Assembly (NCBI GenBank): GCA_949130485.1
Contig: OX422191.1
Location: forward strand, 4,403,754 to 4,467,753
DNA from: Agelas oroides
Lineage: Eukaryota; Porifera; Demospongiae; Agelasida; Agelasidae
Direction of reading: 5' to 3'
Length of the DNA stretch: 64,000 bases
Below the pieces are notes generated by a model. It did not search any database, was not told the origin of the DNA, and worked only from the letters and a program-made list of their open reading frames with translations. Of this stretch, positions 13,401-24,189 are shown in pieces. The position numbers and the translations under genes are program-made. Within the stretch, counting starts at the first letter, position 1, and every line of letters starts with the position of its first letter.

Positions 13401-16400
13401 CAGCTACCGCTACCAAAATATATTGCGAATTGGAGAGGTCTTGGGGCATCGTATCGATGCTAAAATCTCTCCAAAAGCAGCTTCAGAGAAGGCACAAACA
13501 ACAGTGTCTGAAAATACATACACTTTTCCGAATATTGATGTTTTTCGGACGGCCATTTTAGCGCCAACAGGAAACAATGCGCGGGCGTCATTTTTGGTAC
13601 ACCAGGTACCACGTACCTCAGCTACAGTTTGTGGTATCGCCGAATGTTTACACAGTTTTCCCTCCGCGTTTGAGTGTCCGAATATACCTGTCGTCCGATG
13701 ATTGCTAACTTACTCTACAATACACCATGGTTCACACACAGGATTCATACTACACAAAAATTATGATCCATGTACGTGTCATATCATACATGTCAATATT
13801 TTCACACTTCCAAACATCCAGACGTCACATCTTTCAGTAAGTTTCCTCATTTCCTTAAACTCAGTGCAATGATTCACTGGGCTGCTTCAAGTTGTGAGGC
13901 CCTGCTATAAGTTTTCAATCAAATTTAGTGAACATGCTAAACACTACAGGAGGTACTTTTGGATACCTAAATTTTCGTGGGTCTTAAATTTTGTGAATTT
14001 CGCAAATTTTCAACTGTTCGCAAAAATATTTCAACAAAACTTTTTGACATGCGACAGTTTTCACGCTCTGACTACAAAAGTGTCGATGGACAACATCCCA
14101 GGGCTAAGCTGCTGAATCCGCAAGGAACTCTCTACAAAGCTGAGATACCTTTGAAGTAGGCATTGCTTTGCTCACAGCTGCAAGCTCGAGCAGACGACAG
14201 TGTGATGGTACGGCACATGTTAGATAAACCGGCCAGGGTTGTATGCCATGCCCGTAGCATATTACGTATGCGGTGTGCGTGCGCAGCGAATGCTTTCAAT
14301 GAAATCTTCAAAAATCACTAATCGCAAAATTTAGACCCTCGAAAGTTTAGCAGTATATGGTATACCTTGAGCAAGGCCACAAGACAAAGATTTGCTGTGA
14401 GTTGGCAACAAGGCATTACTAGTTGTTAGCATAGACATCTTCCTTGTAATGATAATTACATACTATACTTTATTGCACGAGTCACCATGCAATATTGCGC
14501 AAGTGGGCAGTAGTATTTTCACGAGCCAAAGGCGAGTGAAAATGCAGCCAATGAGTGCAATAACCATGAAATGCTCACTAACAAGTGAGGGTTGCAGGTG
14601 GCCTATTGGTTAAAGCACTGGACTGCGGATCAAAAGGTCCAATGTTCCAGTCCCACTTGTAGCAGAGATTTTTTTTATCTTCTGGGTGCACTCAGCCCTA
14701 CCTCAAAAATTGAGTAGAAGGTTTTCCTTCGCGTCCTTCGGAGGGGACGTTAAGCCGTTGGTCTGGGGAACCTGTTATAAATAGCCTAAGTGCTATTGGG
14801 AATTTCCTCATTAACTGGGTCATCCCAGGTAAACCCAGAAGGTTTTCCATTACGTCCTTTGAAGGAGACATTAAGCCGTCGGTCCTGGAGAACCCCTTAA
14901 AATTAGCCTAAGTACTATTGGGAATTTCCTCATTAACTGGGTCATCCCAGGTAAACCATATATATAATCATATATAAAAAAACACGAGTATAATAAAATA
15001 TTTATTTTTCATTACCACAACGTCGGGAGCATAAGCACCGGTACTGAATTTTCTTAGGCACGACACTAAGATCAGAAGGAGGTTTGGTGGAGATATACCC
15101 AGAGAGAATCCCGATGAGCGAATCCCGATGAGCGAGGTCGAGGGTAGTATAATTCGCTATATACACCACCTTACTATGGTTCATATAATATACTACATTA
15201 ACAGCGACACCAAAGATTAATAGCAGATGGCAGTAGGACCATTCGTAAGCACTGATAGTCAAGCAGTCTATTCTAGCGGTAGCTTTGTCGGTAGCTACCA
15301 CGGCATCGGTACGGCTGCATTTGCACTTCACTAAATTTAGTCCCATGGTATGGTATACCCATTGATTATAGGTACCCTACGCAATCAGCACCGCAAAAAT
15401 GCACAGTTGAAAGTAGAGTACTGGTACTTATGCTCCTGAGTTTACAGTATAGTTTGTGGGCAGATTACATAAGCAGTTTTCATTTCTGGTATTGCATTTC
15501 TGAATTTTAAATCAGTGTGGCATTGCTGCCGCTATTTCACTGGTAAAGGATGAGTTTGAGTATTCTTAGGCACTAAAGCATCCCCAAAACATCTCTGCAT
15601 TCAAGGCAGGGATTGATCAATGACGAAGGGCCTTTCGCTTGTGTCAACTTGAAGCCAAGATGCTGCTGACAGTTGGCCATGATGCCAATGGGTAGCTAGC
15701 TTGCTACCTAGCCTCATTCCCAGGCTCTCATGCGTGGGCAGAGAAAAAAGAGCCTGGTACACACTGTTTGCACATGCTCAGTTCCCCTAGGATTTCTGGG
15801 AATTTGGAAATTCCCGTAAAATCTACTCTGTTACACTAACCTCTGCAAGGCACACTGACTTCTCCCACATAAAAGATGCCTGCCACTGACCACGCTTTGT
15901 GTGGAGGAAGCGACAAAGGTACTCAGCTCTTCGCTTGCAGGAATTGTCTACGTGTTCGTCCATTCCAGCTAAACGCTGCAGCACGTGACTGACGCAATCT
16001 TTCCCTTTGAAGTTCATCGATCGCCTCAAATGAAGCAATGCAGACTGTTACCGTCAAAGCGATGTTGTTATGACTTCAAAACCGCCCGCATGTGTCCCAC
16101 AGGAAGTATAACCATGCAGTGAGGCCTTTCAGCTGGTAAACAGAAATTGACCGTAATTTTAGTGTAGCGGAGTAGTATGCAGGTTACCAAGGGAACTTGG
16201 TGCATGCGCAAACAGTGTGTACCAGGCTCTTTTTTCTCCTCCCCCGCACAAGAGCCTGGGAATGAGGGTAGCTTGCTACCTAGCTGCTTTTGGAAGCCGA
16301 TTATCATAAAACAATGATTCAAGCTGGCAGTAGAATGCCTAGCTTCCCAGTTCCGCTGGCAGTGGTAGCAATGACTAGTCAAATATAAGCTGGACCGAGT

Positions 16401-19400
16401 GCTATTCCCAGATCAACCACCTGGGGGGGTGAAATTATCGTTGGCATTCGTCAGAATATACAGTGGCTAGCTGCCAGGAAGCAATAGCATCTGTCCAACT
16501 TCCAACTGTGCGTGGTTCCACACACCAAGTAAGCACTGTGCCACTGCAAGAATAAACTCAAAAATTTGTGTGATGCTTTGGCTGTTGTGCTAGTTTTGCG
16601 ACAGTAAAAGGGCCCTATAGTGCTGGCAGTAGCTCTCCTAATGAGGACTGGGGGAAATTGACCTTTTACTCCAAAAACAATTTTTTTTGTTTCTCTCTCT
16701 GTTGCAGTTGTGATATTTGCCAACTTCAAAGCAAATTAACTGTGCTGCTATATACACTCTCTCAACCACTAATTGCATACCTGACTCAGCAATATTCTCC
16801 CTGCTGCAGGAGTATATTGCTGAGTCAGGGGTGTATATGCCATATATGACCCCATGCGGCTCCTCAGCATATATAAATATCACTAAATTGTTGTTTTAGC
16901 AAAGTATTAATTTGGTTACTATGCGTGGTTGCGTGTGTAGGAGCGAATACCTAAGTAAACTTTATTAGCCTTCTACAACATTTGTCACAACCATTGCATT
17001 CTTTGAAGCACCATTGGGAAAGATAGTCACACAACTGTATTATGGACTTGTTAAAGCAATCATTTTGTTTTGGCAGTGGTACATACTGTACAGTGGGGAT
17101 ATTGCACTATGGTTAGTGTGTACCGTAGTCCCTTACAAGTCCGTCAAAGAGGGGGGTGGACACTCTTTCGAATGCTTCTCCATTTAACCACAAAAAAACA
17201 CCAATGTCATGTTTACAGCAACTCAATGCCCTCAAAGCAAATAATTAGACAAACAATAATGTGCAACGGAGCCACCAGCAGCTTCAAAGTCAAGGCCTGA
17301 CAGCACAACATTCTGAATGGCACCAAGTCACCATGACTGGTGTAGCTCGCAGTGTGTGTCGCATTAGATACGATAGTGTACGGAAAGCTGCCTTGTAATA
17401 ACTTTCGATGAAGTATAAAACAAAATTTCTTACCTCAGATATGTACAGTGCGTGAGGCTGTGCTTCTCAAACTCCACGTGAAGCTCGCGTGGGCGCTCAT
17501 TCGAATAAACTTTGACCATATACAGGAAATTGGGCCAAAAGCAGGGGGTGGGCGCTCTTTAGAGGGTGGGCACTCTTTCACGAGACTACGGTAGTAACGA
17601 AGGAAAGTTTCACCAGATATTTTTTTACAATCGAGTGCTGTCGAAAACCCACTTACCAAATTGGAAACTAACTTCCTCCCTGGGAGGATTTAGATGATGA
17701 ATATAATGACATGTTAGTCTTCATCTCTTGTAGCTGGAGGAAAAATGCCAGCGAAAAGTAACTCAGAAGACAACAGGCACTTGTAAGTACATGATGACTG
17801 GTAAAATTGCCAAAACCTCAGCAAAAATTTATACAGTAACTGTGGTACATAAACACAACCCATGACTGGAAGTGGGTCGTCTCTAATCGCTGGACTGGAT
17901 TGTGGACTGGATCGCTGGACTGGACTGCTGGACTGGATTACTGGACTGACCTTTGAACTAAAATTATGTGTATCACATGACCTCCACCCAATCAGATGTG
18001 CTGAATTGGGTCACATGTTCGATGCTTAGCAGCTAATAGATTGCCATGAAACAAAGGACGGCATGCAATTGTGGGAGTTTTGTGCCTAAGAGACCTTAAA
18101 GGTATGTGTATACTACAGCAGATGGAGCAGCTTGGTAGGCCAATTTTCACAATAATCTATTCCAAGGCCTCTCGCTGACCAAGCATAGTTTTTACATGGC
18201 TACATTCAACAAGACTACGGGTATTACATAGCCTGGTAGCCACTAACCAGTATAGCATTTGACACTCCATGACACTCTGGCAGTACATTGTTTGTAGTAA
18301 AGAGCCCTTTGTCAGTATTTTTGATGCTCGTTTGCATGCTTGCTATAGTCAGAGGGTGCTTTGAGCTCACTGCGTGTACACCATGAATTCACGATGCACA
18401 TCCGTCCATGTAGTTTGTGCATTGTGCACTCATATACATTCCCTAGCATGCAGTGGGAAGATGAAGTGCAGTTACTGTAACCAAATTTACAACATTTGAT
18501 TGGATGGAAGTCATGTGATAGGAACAAATTAAGTCCATCAGTCCAGTCCAGCAATCCAGTCCACAATCCAGTCCAGTGATTAGATATGACACTGGAAGTG
18601 AGACTGAGACTGACAACCAACCACTTTAAAACCAAAATGTTTCATCACTTCTGAATGTGTGGAGGATGAACCAATACACCATTCAATGAGTACCATCCAC
18701 TGTAGAGAGGAAGAACTTACGTGCAAGCAAAATGGAGTGGAGTGCTGCTGTACTCGTCCTCGGCATACAGATCACACTGGTGTTCTTCAATCAGCATCTT
18801 GACCAGTTGGAGATGTCCATGCCTATGTGATAACAAGATATTAACAATAAGTAAACCATTTTCTTTCCTTCTGTGACACAAATAAAATTAGCTATAATTG
18901 GCTCTGCATGGGAAAGTGTGTTCAGGAGCAGGGAAACTGCCGAAAAACTGGGATACTTAGCACCAGTGCCTATTTTTGAAATTATTGTAGAAGCTCAGCA
19001 ACAGATGACATCAGCAAGGTGTAGTAGGTGAAAGAGAACAGCAGGCATCTGATGTCCCAAACAAAGCCTACACACACAAGCAGGAGTGGTAGAGAGATCG
19101 GTTGCTGCACCATGGCAATTTTGAAATAGGGCGCTCCATATTTATTTTGGTGAGGAATCGGCAATGCTATAGTCTATGCTATGTACTCAGTTTAACTAGA
19201 CTCTTGCCACTGCATTGAGGAGAGATGGAGAGAGACCTACTGTGCAGCCGCGGCACTAACGTTTGAGTCTGAACACAAAAATACCCACTTATTGGTTTGT
19301 CTGTTATCTTGTGACTGTTAGCTATACTCACTAAAGGCACATGTAGCTACGTATGTCCTTTCTGTTTATGTTTTATGTACATTGTCATTGCTTGCATCTA

Positions 19401-21197
19401 CCTACTCAACCTTCTTAGCAGTCAGAACAGGGAAGCAGGACCATTCGTAGCAACCCAAACTGTTCCGGGAGACCACTTTCGGCTGCAAAAAGTGGTACCC
19501 GCTTTTGGTTACCAAATTTGGTCCTGATAGGACCAGTTATGGCAAGAGGGGACCATTTTTGGCAACTAAAAGTGGTGGTCCGGGGAACCAATTGTTCCAG
19601 CCAATATCCGTCTGGGGGACCACTTTTGGGTAGGACCAATTTTTGCGTGACAGGTCTGGCTTGTGAGACTACAGCCAAACGTGTGAAAAAAAACATCATA
19701 GCTGCCTAATTTGACCTAGTCCACTCACAAACTTGTGTATCATTTACGTTTGCTATTTGCCAAAGAGAGGGTCATTTTCACAGCATCAGACTACTACTGT
19801 TACTGGCAGGGTAGCTCATTGCTCAAGCACCACTATAGCAATGGCTTCCTAACCCAATGAATTTCAAATTGCTCCAAAAACTAATCTGGTTAGTGGTGTA
19901 AATGATACTATTCTTACATAACATCAGGCAACAAACTAGTTATTGACTGGCCATAGTGCCAGATACTAATACTGTAGTGACATACCGTAGACTCTGGTTA
20001 ATAAGCGCATGCGCTTATAAGTGTAAGTGGTAAGCAAATATGCGCCTAATAGAGGATATGCGCTAAATAAGGGATGAAATGAAAGCCACACCCTACAGGC
20101 GGGCCGCGCATGAGTGCGCAGTAGATCGTTAGACGCATTCATCTGGCAAGGCCATGCAGGAGTTAGCGTCTCACGGCATAGTGCAAGTGCTGAGCTGCTA
20201 GTAATGTACTGTCGCTTTTGATAATAGTTGATGTTTATGTCTGCACAGTTTTGACTGGGCACCCTCCCTTCGTTTAAGAGTAAGGAAAGGAGTTCTGAAG
20301 TTTTGACAGGTAAAACTCGCACCATTTCACTTACAGCAACTACAAGTGACGACAGATGTATCTCGTCTTTTTTTTGACTTCAGGATGACCATCGAGTGTG
20401 CTGTGTGTTCTTGATGCCATGGTTTTCACTCGATCCCTCGCCGCCATCATGTACTCTATTTGATGCACATGCGCCTAATAATGATGCCGTGTACCAGGAA
20501 GGAAGCATGCGCCTAATAAATAATATGCACCTAATAGCAAGGTGCGCCTAACAACCAGAGTTTACGGTAGATCCCTTGGACTCTACATTACCAACGTCTG
20601 GTTTGCAGCACTAACCATAGACAATATATCACAAGTGCCATATGCAAAGCCCACTTGTTTAAACTAATGATTAATTAAATTGTTTATACACAAGCAGGCT
20701 TTGGTGAACAGCACTGAGTCTAGTTATTTTACATGAGTGGACTTTGTACTTGCTGCTTGTACAGTTTGACAAGCAACCTGTATATTACTATTTGTGCAAT
20801 AACTAAACGCGATGTGGTCGTTGTAATCACTATATTCACGGGGTTATTTTGTATGGTTATCCGAGTCGAATTTATGGTATTCAGATTATATCACTGTAAT
20901 ACTATCTCTGGTGACATTTACGGTGTGATCCCAGAAGGTTCAGCACAAATGTTTTGTCATGTAGACGAGGTAAGTGAAAATACAGAACCATAGATAATAG
21001 AGCGGGATCTATGACAGAACATACCGGCAAGCAGTGTGAAGCAACGTCTCCTCCAAAAAGTCATGATTCCTCACTTGTCTCGGGTCGGTTCCTTGAGAAA
21101 TTATACGGACGACTCTGTCTTGATCGCCTCCCTTGCATGCATCAAAAATCTCGGCCTCGCTAAGAAGTGCCATTTTAGCATGCCCTCGATCAGTCAT
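1..21197 (-). CDS. Ankyrin-repeat Roc-COR GTPase gene (ROCO/DAPK-like), 3' end outside window
   Basis: Seven minus-strand exons (21197-21025, 18822-18721, 11567-11469, 8594-8499, 8188-8087, 3138-3043, 1415-1) join to give about 694 residues. Every internal exon starts with 1 nt and ends with 2 nt of a codon, has GT-AG borders and encodes one ankyrin repeat, so the joins are mutually consistent. Order: ankyrin repeats at about residues 10-275, then a Roc GTPase domain with a P-loop GDSGAGKST (1204-1178), switch II DFAGHK (1033-1016) and SHAD as the base-recognition motif (about 826), then a COR domain running to the window edge. Roc-COR proteins are GTP-regulated signalling scaffolds. The ankyrin-Roc-COR order matches the middle of DAPK1, but no kinase domain is present upstream. 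A C-terminal death domain or kinase could lie past base 1. Start chosen at ATG 21197; an in-frame ATG eight codons later is possible. Confidence 0.85.
1590..2795. repeat. Inverted pair of about 90-bp arms around MITE copy 1
   Basis: About 1590-1690 and about 2704-2795 are inverted relatives sharing GAGAAAAACCAGAAAT, CCAGGCTATAATCG and CGAATGAT. The MITE at 2005-2489 and about 300 bp of unique sequence lie between them. This is either an older element split by the MITE or a local inverted duplication. Confidence 0.6.
2005..2489. mobile_element. MITE, TACCGTAG/GGGCCC family, copy 1
   Basis: Terminal inverted repeats begin TACCGTAGTCTC and continue into AAAAAGGGCCC. The interior has further short inverted GCGCTCTTTCG motifs. 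The open frames within it are repeat-derived. Related copies lie at 17121-17593 (same orientation) and 53143-53650 (opposite). Confidence 0.8.
2497..2990. repeat. Tandem duplication of about 200 bp of intron
   Basis: About 2497-2700 and about 2790-2990 align directly: GTGTAGAAGCCTCAGCAGTC, then TTTGGACTAACA.ACCACAGC, then GGCACAGTCTG, then AAGTAGATGCTCTTC. A third, shorter relative lies before exon 4 (about 8390-8470). It belongs to the exon-duplication history of the ankyrin gene. Confidence 0.65.
3043..3138 (-). CDS. ANK-Roc-COR gene, exon 6 (ankyrin repeat, duplicate of exon 4)
   Basis: 96 nt with acceptor atag and donor gtgagt. It encodes SAVVRYFMEHMSPTWTD and GWTLLHYACR. Confidence 0.85.
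3893..4560 (+). repeat. Dispersed repeat, copy 1 of an inverted pair
   Basis: About 650 bp that recurs inverted at about 10680-11320. Shared blocks include CCCACCCTTAATGTTTACTG, TCCAAAGCACTGGAACTGG reading, and the AAGTGGAAG/ACCACT region. Diverged, with no coding potential seen. Confidence 0.65.
5057..5584 (+). mobile_element. Tigger/pogo-like DNA transposon remnant
   Basis: Ends are related inverted repeats (CAGTGCATC.T..GTTATCC) and each is flanked by TA, the target of Tc1/mariner-pogo elements. A decayed frame near 5310-5390 reads LDEALYFWLGQR, resembling the CENPB-type helix-turn-helix of Tigger transposases. Non-autonomous and broken. Confidence 0.6.
6970..7200. repeat. Diverged partial relative of the 12.6-kb foldback arm
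   Basis: TATGCCTTCCCTGAAG, TTTTTGGAGA and the CCTGGCGTACCC.AAATGGC block resemble the arms of the palindrome at 12590-13717. Confidence 0.45.
8087..8188 (-). CDS. ANK-Roc-COR gene, exon 5 (ankyrin repeat)
   Basis: 102 nt with acceptor gcag and donor gtaagt. It encodes YGYLDYVQCLVQD and GHTPLRYA. It pairs with exon 4 as the start of exon 7 pairs with exon 6. Confidence 0.85.
8499..8594 (-). CDS. ANK-Roc-COR gene, exon 4 (ankyrin repeat, duplicate of exon 6)
   Basis: 96 nt with the same length and phase as the exon at 3043-3138 and nearly the same protein (SAVV.YFME.MSPTWTD then DGWTLLHYACR). Flanking intron sequence is also similar, so the copy arose by DNA duplication. Confidence 0.85.
10680..11320 (-). 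repeat. Dispersed repeat, copy 2 of an inverted pair
   Basis: Inverted relative of 3893-4560, diverged by substitutions and small indels. The pair flanks ankyrin exons 4 and 5. Confidence 0.65.
11469..11567 (-). CDS. ANK-Roc-COR gene, exon 3 (one ankyrin repeat)
   Basis: 99 nt with acceptor acag and donor gtaagc. It encodes WGHIDVVQYLV and NTPVHLAC, a textbook ankyrin repeat. Confidence 0.88.
12590..13717. mobile_element. Foldback element: 1.13-kb near-perfect palindrome
   Basis: Arms of about 525 bp (12590-13115 and about 13195-13717) are near-perfect reverse complements around a spacer of about 80 bp. Each arm keeps an open frame of about 130 codons (minus 13142-12747, plus 13285-13701) with nearly the same protein. 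No family was recognised for that protein. The arms' close match implies recent insertion or ongoing gene conversion. Confidence 0.8.
14590..14957 (+). repeat. tRNA-derived SINE
   Basis: The head resembles a tRNA: an A-box-like TGGCCTATTGGTTAAAGCA, then a B-box-like TGTTCCAGTCCC. The body holds GGGACGTTAAGCCGTTGGTC and a second near copy about 120 bp later, each followed by GGAATTTCCTCATTAACTGG. Pol III promoter boxes would have driven it. Confidence 0.7.
15709..16270. mobile_element. MITE, TAGCCTCGTTCCCAGGC family, 562-bp copy
   Basis: Inverted ends TAGCCTCATTCCCAGGC, flanked by a 10-bp direct repeat GCTTGCTACC (15699-15708 and 16271-16280). The interior matches the copy at 50592-51163. Confidence 0.8.
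17121..17593. mobile_element. MITE, TACCGTAG/GGGCCC family, copy 2
   Basis: Same family and orientation as 2005-2489, more diverged and missing part of the left GGGCCC block. Confidence 0.7.
17875..18590. mobile_element. MITE with TGGACTGGA-repeat terminal inverted repeats
   Basis: 716 bp. Both ends read GTC.T.TCTAATC.CTGG and then several TGGACTGGA copies. It is flanked by an exact 10-bp direct repeat ACTGGAAGTG (17865-17874 and 18591-18600). A partial relative with TGGACTGGA repeats is at about 21878-21950. Confidence 0.8.
18721..18822 (-). CDS. ANK-Roc-COR gene, exon 2 (one ankyrin repeat)
   Basis: 102 nt with acceptor atag and donor gtaagt. It encodes a classic repeat containing HGHLQLVKMLIEEH and TPLHFAC. 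Phase matches both neighbours. Confidence 0.85.
19983..20569. mobile_element. MITE, TACCGTAGACTCTGG/GCGCCTAATA family, copy 1
   Basis: 587 bp with inverted ends TACCGTA.ACTCTGGTT, followed by subterminal GCGCATA/GCGCCTAATA motifs on both sides. The second copy is inverted at 48693-49273. Confidence 0.8.
21025..21197 (-). CDS. ANK-Roc-COR gene, exon 1 (start codon, first ankyrin repeat)
   Basis: ATG followed by 57 codons with an ankyrin-like helix pair (LLSEAEIFDACKGGD, then LLHTAC) and donor CG|gtatgt. Upstream in-frame sequence belongs to a palindromic MITE beginning about 54 bp away, so the start is placed here. Confidence 0.75.
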
Positions 21198-21250
21198 GTG
21201 ATGCCATAGGTATGCAGCCCAGCCCCGCCCACAACCAATTAGTTGCAAAC

Positions 21251-21392
21251 TAGCCTCGTTCCCAGGCCTACCCCGTTTTTTTGTTCTTCGGTTTGCATTC
21301 AGTATAATATAATACACGGAGGCGGAAGAGCGTGTATTATACTGAACGCAAACCGAAGAACAAAAAACGGGGTAGGCCTGGGAACGAGGCTA
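21251..21392. mobile_element. Short palindromic MITE just upstream of the ANK-Roc-COR start
   Basis: 142 bp, almost a perfect hairpin, with ends TAGCCTCGTTCCCAGGCC. It lies about 54 bp upstream of ATG 21197, so it sits in or next to the promoter/5' UTR. Confidence 0.8.
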
Positions 21393-24189
21393 CTGGCATG
21401 CCATAATAGCCTCGTCCCCATCCCCAGGCCCCTAGTCTCGTGCACCGCCCGCGCGCGCCTCGGGAGAGGGTGGGGTCTGGGGACGAGACTACCAGGCCCC
21501 GCCCGATTTTTGGGCGGGGCCTGGGGACGAGGCTAACTCCCAACTGAGTGAACTACTACACTGAGCCACTGTACTCATGGCGGAGTAAAGCAAGCCTTGC
21601 AACAGCCAGGCTGGAGGCCTCAGTGACTTCAGCTGTGGGCTACACTGCCTATAATTTGCAAAGGGGATCCCATGCGAAAGGGGTTGTTGGCCTGGGGTAG
21701 ACTGACTGTACAAGCACATTACCGGAGCAGATACACTCACTATCCACCACCTCAGCCTCTTGTCTCGCAAGCCACACCCTTAAAGGGTGTGGTTTGTGAG
21801 ACTCTAGCTCTCTTCCAACGCATTATCTATACCTTAAACGCTGACATATATGCTGAAAAAAATCCATAGGAATATGGACTCTGGACTGGACCGTGGACTG
21901 GACTATGGACTGGATTATAGACTTGATTTTGGAATTGATTTTAGACTGGAAAGCAGAATCTACAAACTAAACTCACGATTCCAGGTCTTCCCACCATCCA
22001 ATTTATGATCGCTTACAGTCTTGTGCCAAAGGTTTTATACATGCAGAGTCCAGGTTTTGTACTTACCCCTCACAACCAATTAAGCATCGCTGGCGTACCA
22101 AGTGTGTGATCATGGCGATACACTTAGTTATAGGCATGCAGCTCCACCCACTACTATGCAGTTCGCAGACATTTTCACGAGTGCAGTTTTTAGTGGGCAT
22201 ATTGTTGTTGCAAGCAATTTTGAGCTGTAAATGAACCTGCCTACTTCCCTCTGTTGAGACGAAGAAATTCCACAAACCGTAGAAAAACCACTTTGTAATG
22301 AACTAAACTAATACCTTTCAGAATGGCATTTTAAGGTGGCAGGGAACCCTGTGTTTTCAAGGTCAACAAACCTGGAATCCAAGCTGATAGAATTCTTTGT
22401 CTTTGTAAACTTTTAGCGCACAGTCCGTTTTGGGAGTCTTCATCCGTTCACTGTCCGTAAAATTGGGGATTTTCCCCATTTCCTGTCGGCATTGACATCA
22501 AGATGTGGCCTGGCGGAACCCCTCATGTGGTGGTCGGAACTTTGAAGATAAGCTTAGATCGACTTAAAAAAATAAATAAATAAAAATAAAAAAAGAAGGA
22601 GTTTAGTAGAGTGCTGTAGTGTCAGTAGCTGTGAGTAGTGCGAAGTGCCTGCTTGTGAAAGCAAACTTGTGTCTAGAAGCAGCAGAAAGGCCACAGTGAC
22701 CAAGACTGTACTCATTGGGCAGGCGCGATCGTATGCCAAGCCTAGTAGGTGATCGTGGCCCGGTGCTTCGAGTGCTGGGCTGGGCTTTAACTAGAATGCG
22801 CAATATATCGTTGGTACTATGTTGCCATTGACAAGAAAGCTGCAGAGGAGTTGTGTGGGGAACAGAACCGTGAGTTGTTTAGCGACATAAGGGGGAGGAG
22901 AGGTGGGGCTAGTAATGCTTGCTTCCACTCGTGAATGAGCCCCTCCCGTAGACAAGCTGTGAATTTTTGGAAATGTGCATTCATTTTGGTGCAGTCAAAG
23001 TTGTCCATTCCAAGAGTAGCGAAAAACATGAGTCTAGCCTGACTTTGAGAGTAGCTCTGAACAAAAGCTGGCACAGACTGATTTGAGATACATTGGTGGT
23101 TAGGACGCTACCTACAGTGAGTGTGTAGATGCGTCCATCGAGTGGCAATTTTGAGTTCATGAATACATTAATGAGCTACTAAAACCCTTTTTAAAATTAG
23201 GCAAAGCCCTAAAGCAAACCCTAACCCTGAAACTAGGAATAACCCTGGTCCTGACTGTAACCCATGTTTATGTTTTCGTTAACCTCCGCCGAAAGACTTC
23301 ACCGCCACCTTAAAATGTTAGTCAAACTGAAAATTATTGGCCAAACTGGAACTCTTAAACTAAAACATCCAAGAAACTATAATGAAAAACAGAAAGCTAC
23401 CTTTTCTTTCCACTGATAACTGTGACTAAATACCTTTTAGTAAAGTGTTTTTAGGGTTTTAGACTATAAATATATGAAACTATAACTGAACCAAACTTAT
23501 TTTCCGAATCTAAAAAAGTTCTATGACTAGCTACACCCATACTGGGTTTTGCAGAATCTTTGCAACATCACGTAAAGTGAAACCCTCATTGAGTTCCTTA
23601 TATGAAAGTCAAGTTTGCACTGGGCTGGGGCTATGGTTATGTAATGTGACCGACCTTTATCTAAGTATATGAGCCTATGTAGGAAGTAACATCTTGTTCG
23701 CAGCCACTTAATTATTAATGCAAATAACGGGTCACTTCAGCACTTCATGCTTGCATTGTCGCAAATATTTTGCAAACCCTGTAAACCCTATTAATAAAGA
23801 ACACTCGTTTACTTATTACCAAAGTATCATAATGTATTCAATATTTTAAACAAAGCGAAAATTCATTACTCTTAAAAGAGAAGATGCATGTTAGAAACAA
23901 GATCTATATATGGCACTTCTATAACCACAGCATTTGGTCAAATTGACTACACTAAGCTCAAGCTCAAGTAAACTGAAATGAAAGTTCAAGAATATTGTAG
24001 CAAGCAAACTTCAACTGTTGAAGGCCTACAACCAGATCACTCTTTGTTGTCTCTCTTGAGAGCATATGAACACACTTTCTTGTGGTTCTTCCAATGGGCC
24101 TTCTGGCACCAATAGTTGCAATACGCCACCTCCTTGCAGCCTTCACAGACCAAGATCTGATGCTACTTGGGTACTATAAGTGAGATTCA
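21393..24189. other. Intergenic repeat-rich stretch without a recognised gene
   Basis: Holds a GC-rich inverted repeat related to the GGGGACGAGGCTA ends (about 21405-21540), a repeat shared in inverted form with about 44510-44600, TGGACTGGA repeats (about 21878-21950) and an A-rich tract near 22565. A minus frame of 85 codons (22817-23074) matches no family I know. No gene structure is supported. Confidence 0.5.

Noticed and set aside
14590-14665. Functional tRNA gene
   Set aside because: A and B boxes are present but the stems do not pair well, and a SINE body follows directly.
23210-23275. Telomere-like CCCTAA words
   Set aside because: Only a few imperfect words (CCCTAAAGC, CCCTAACCCTG); no array, so not telomeric.
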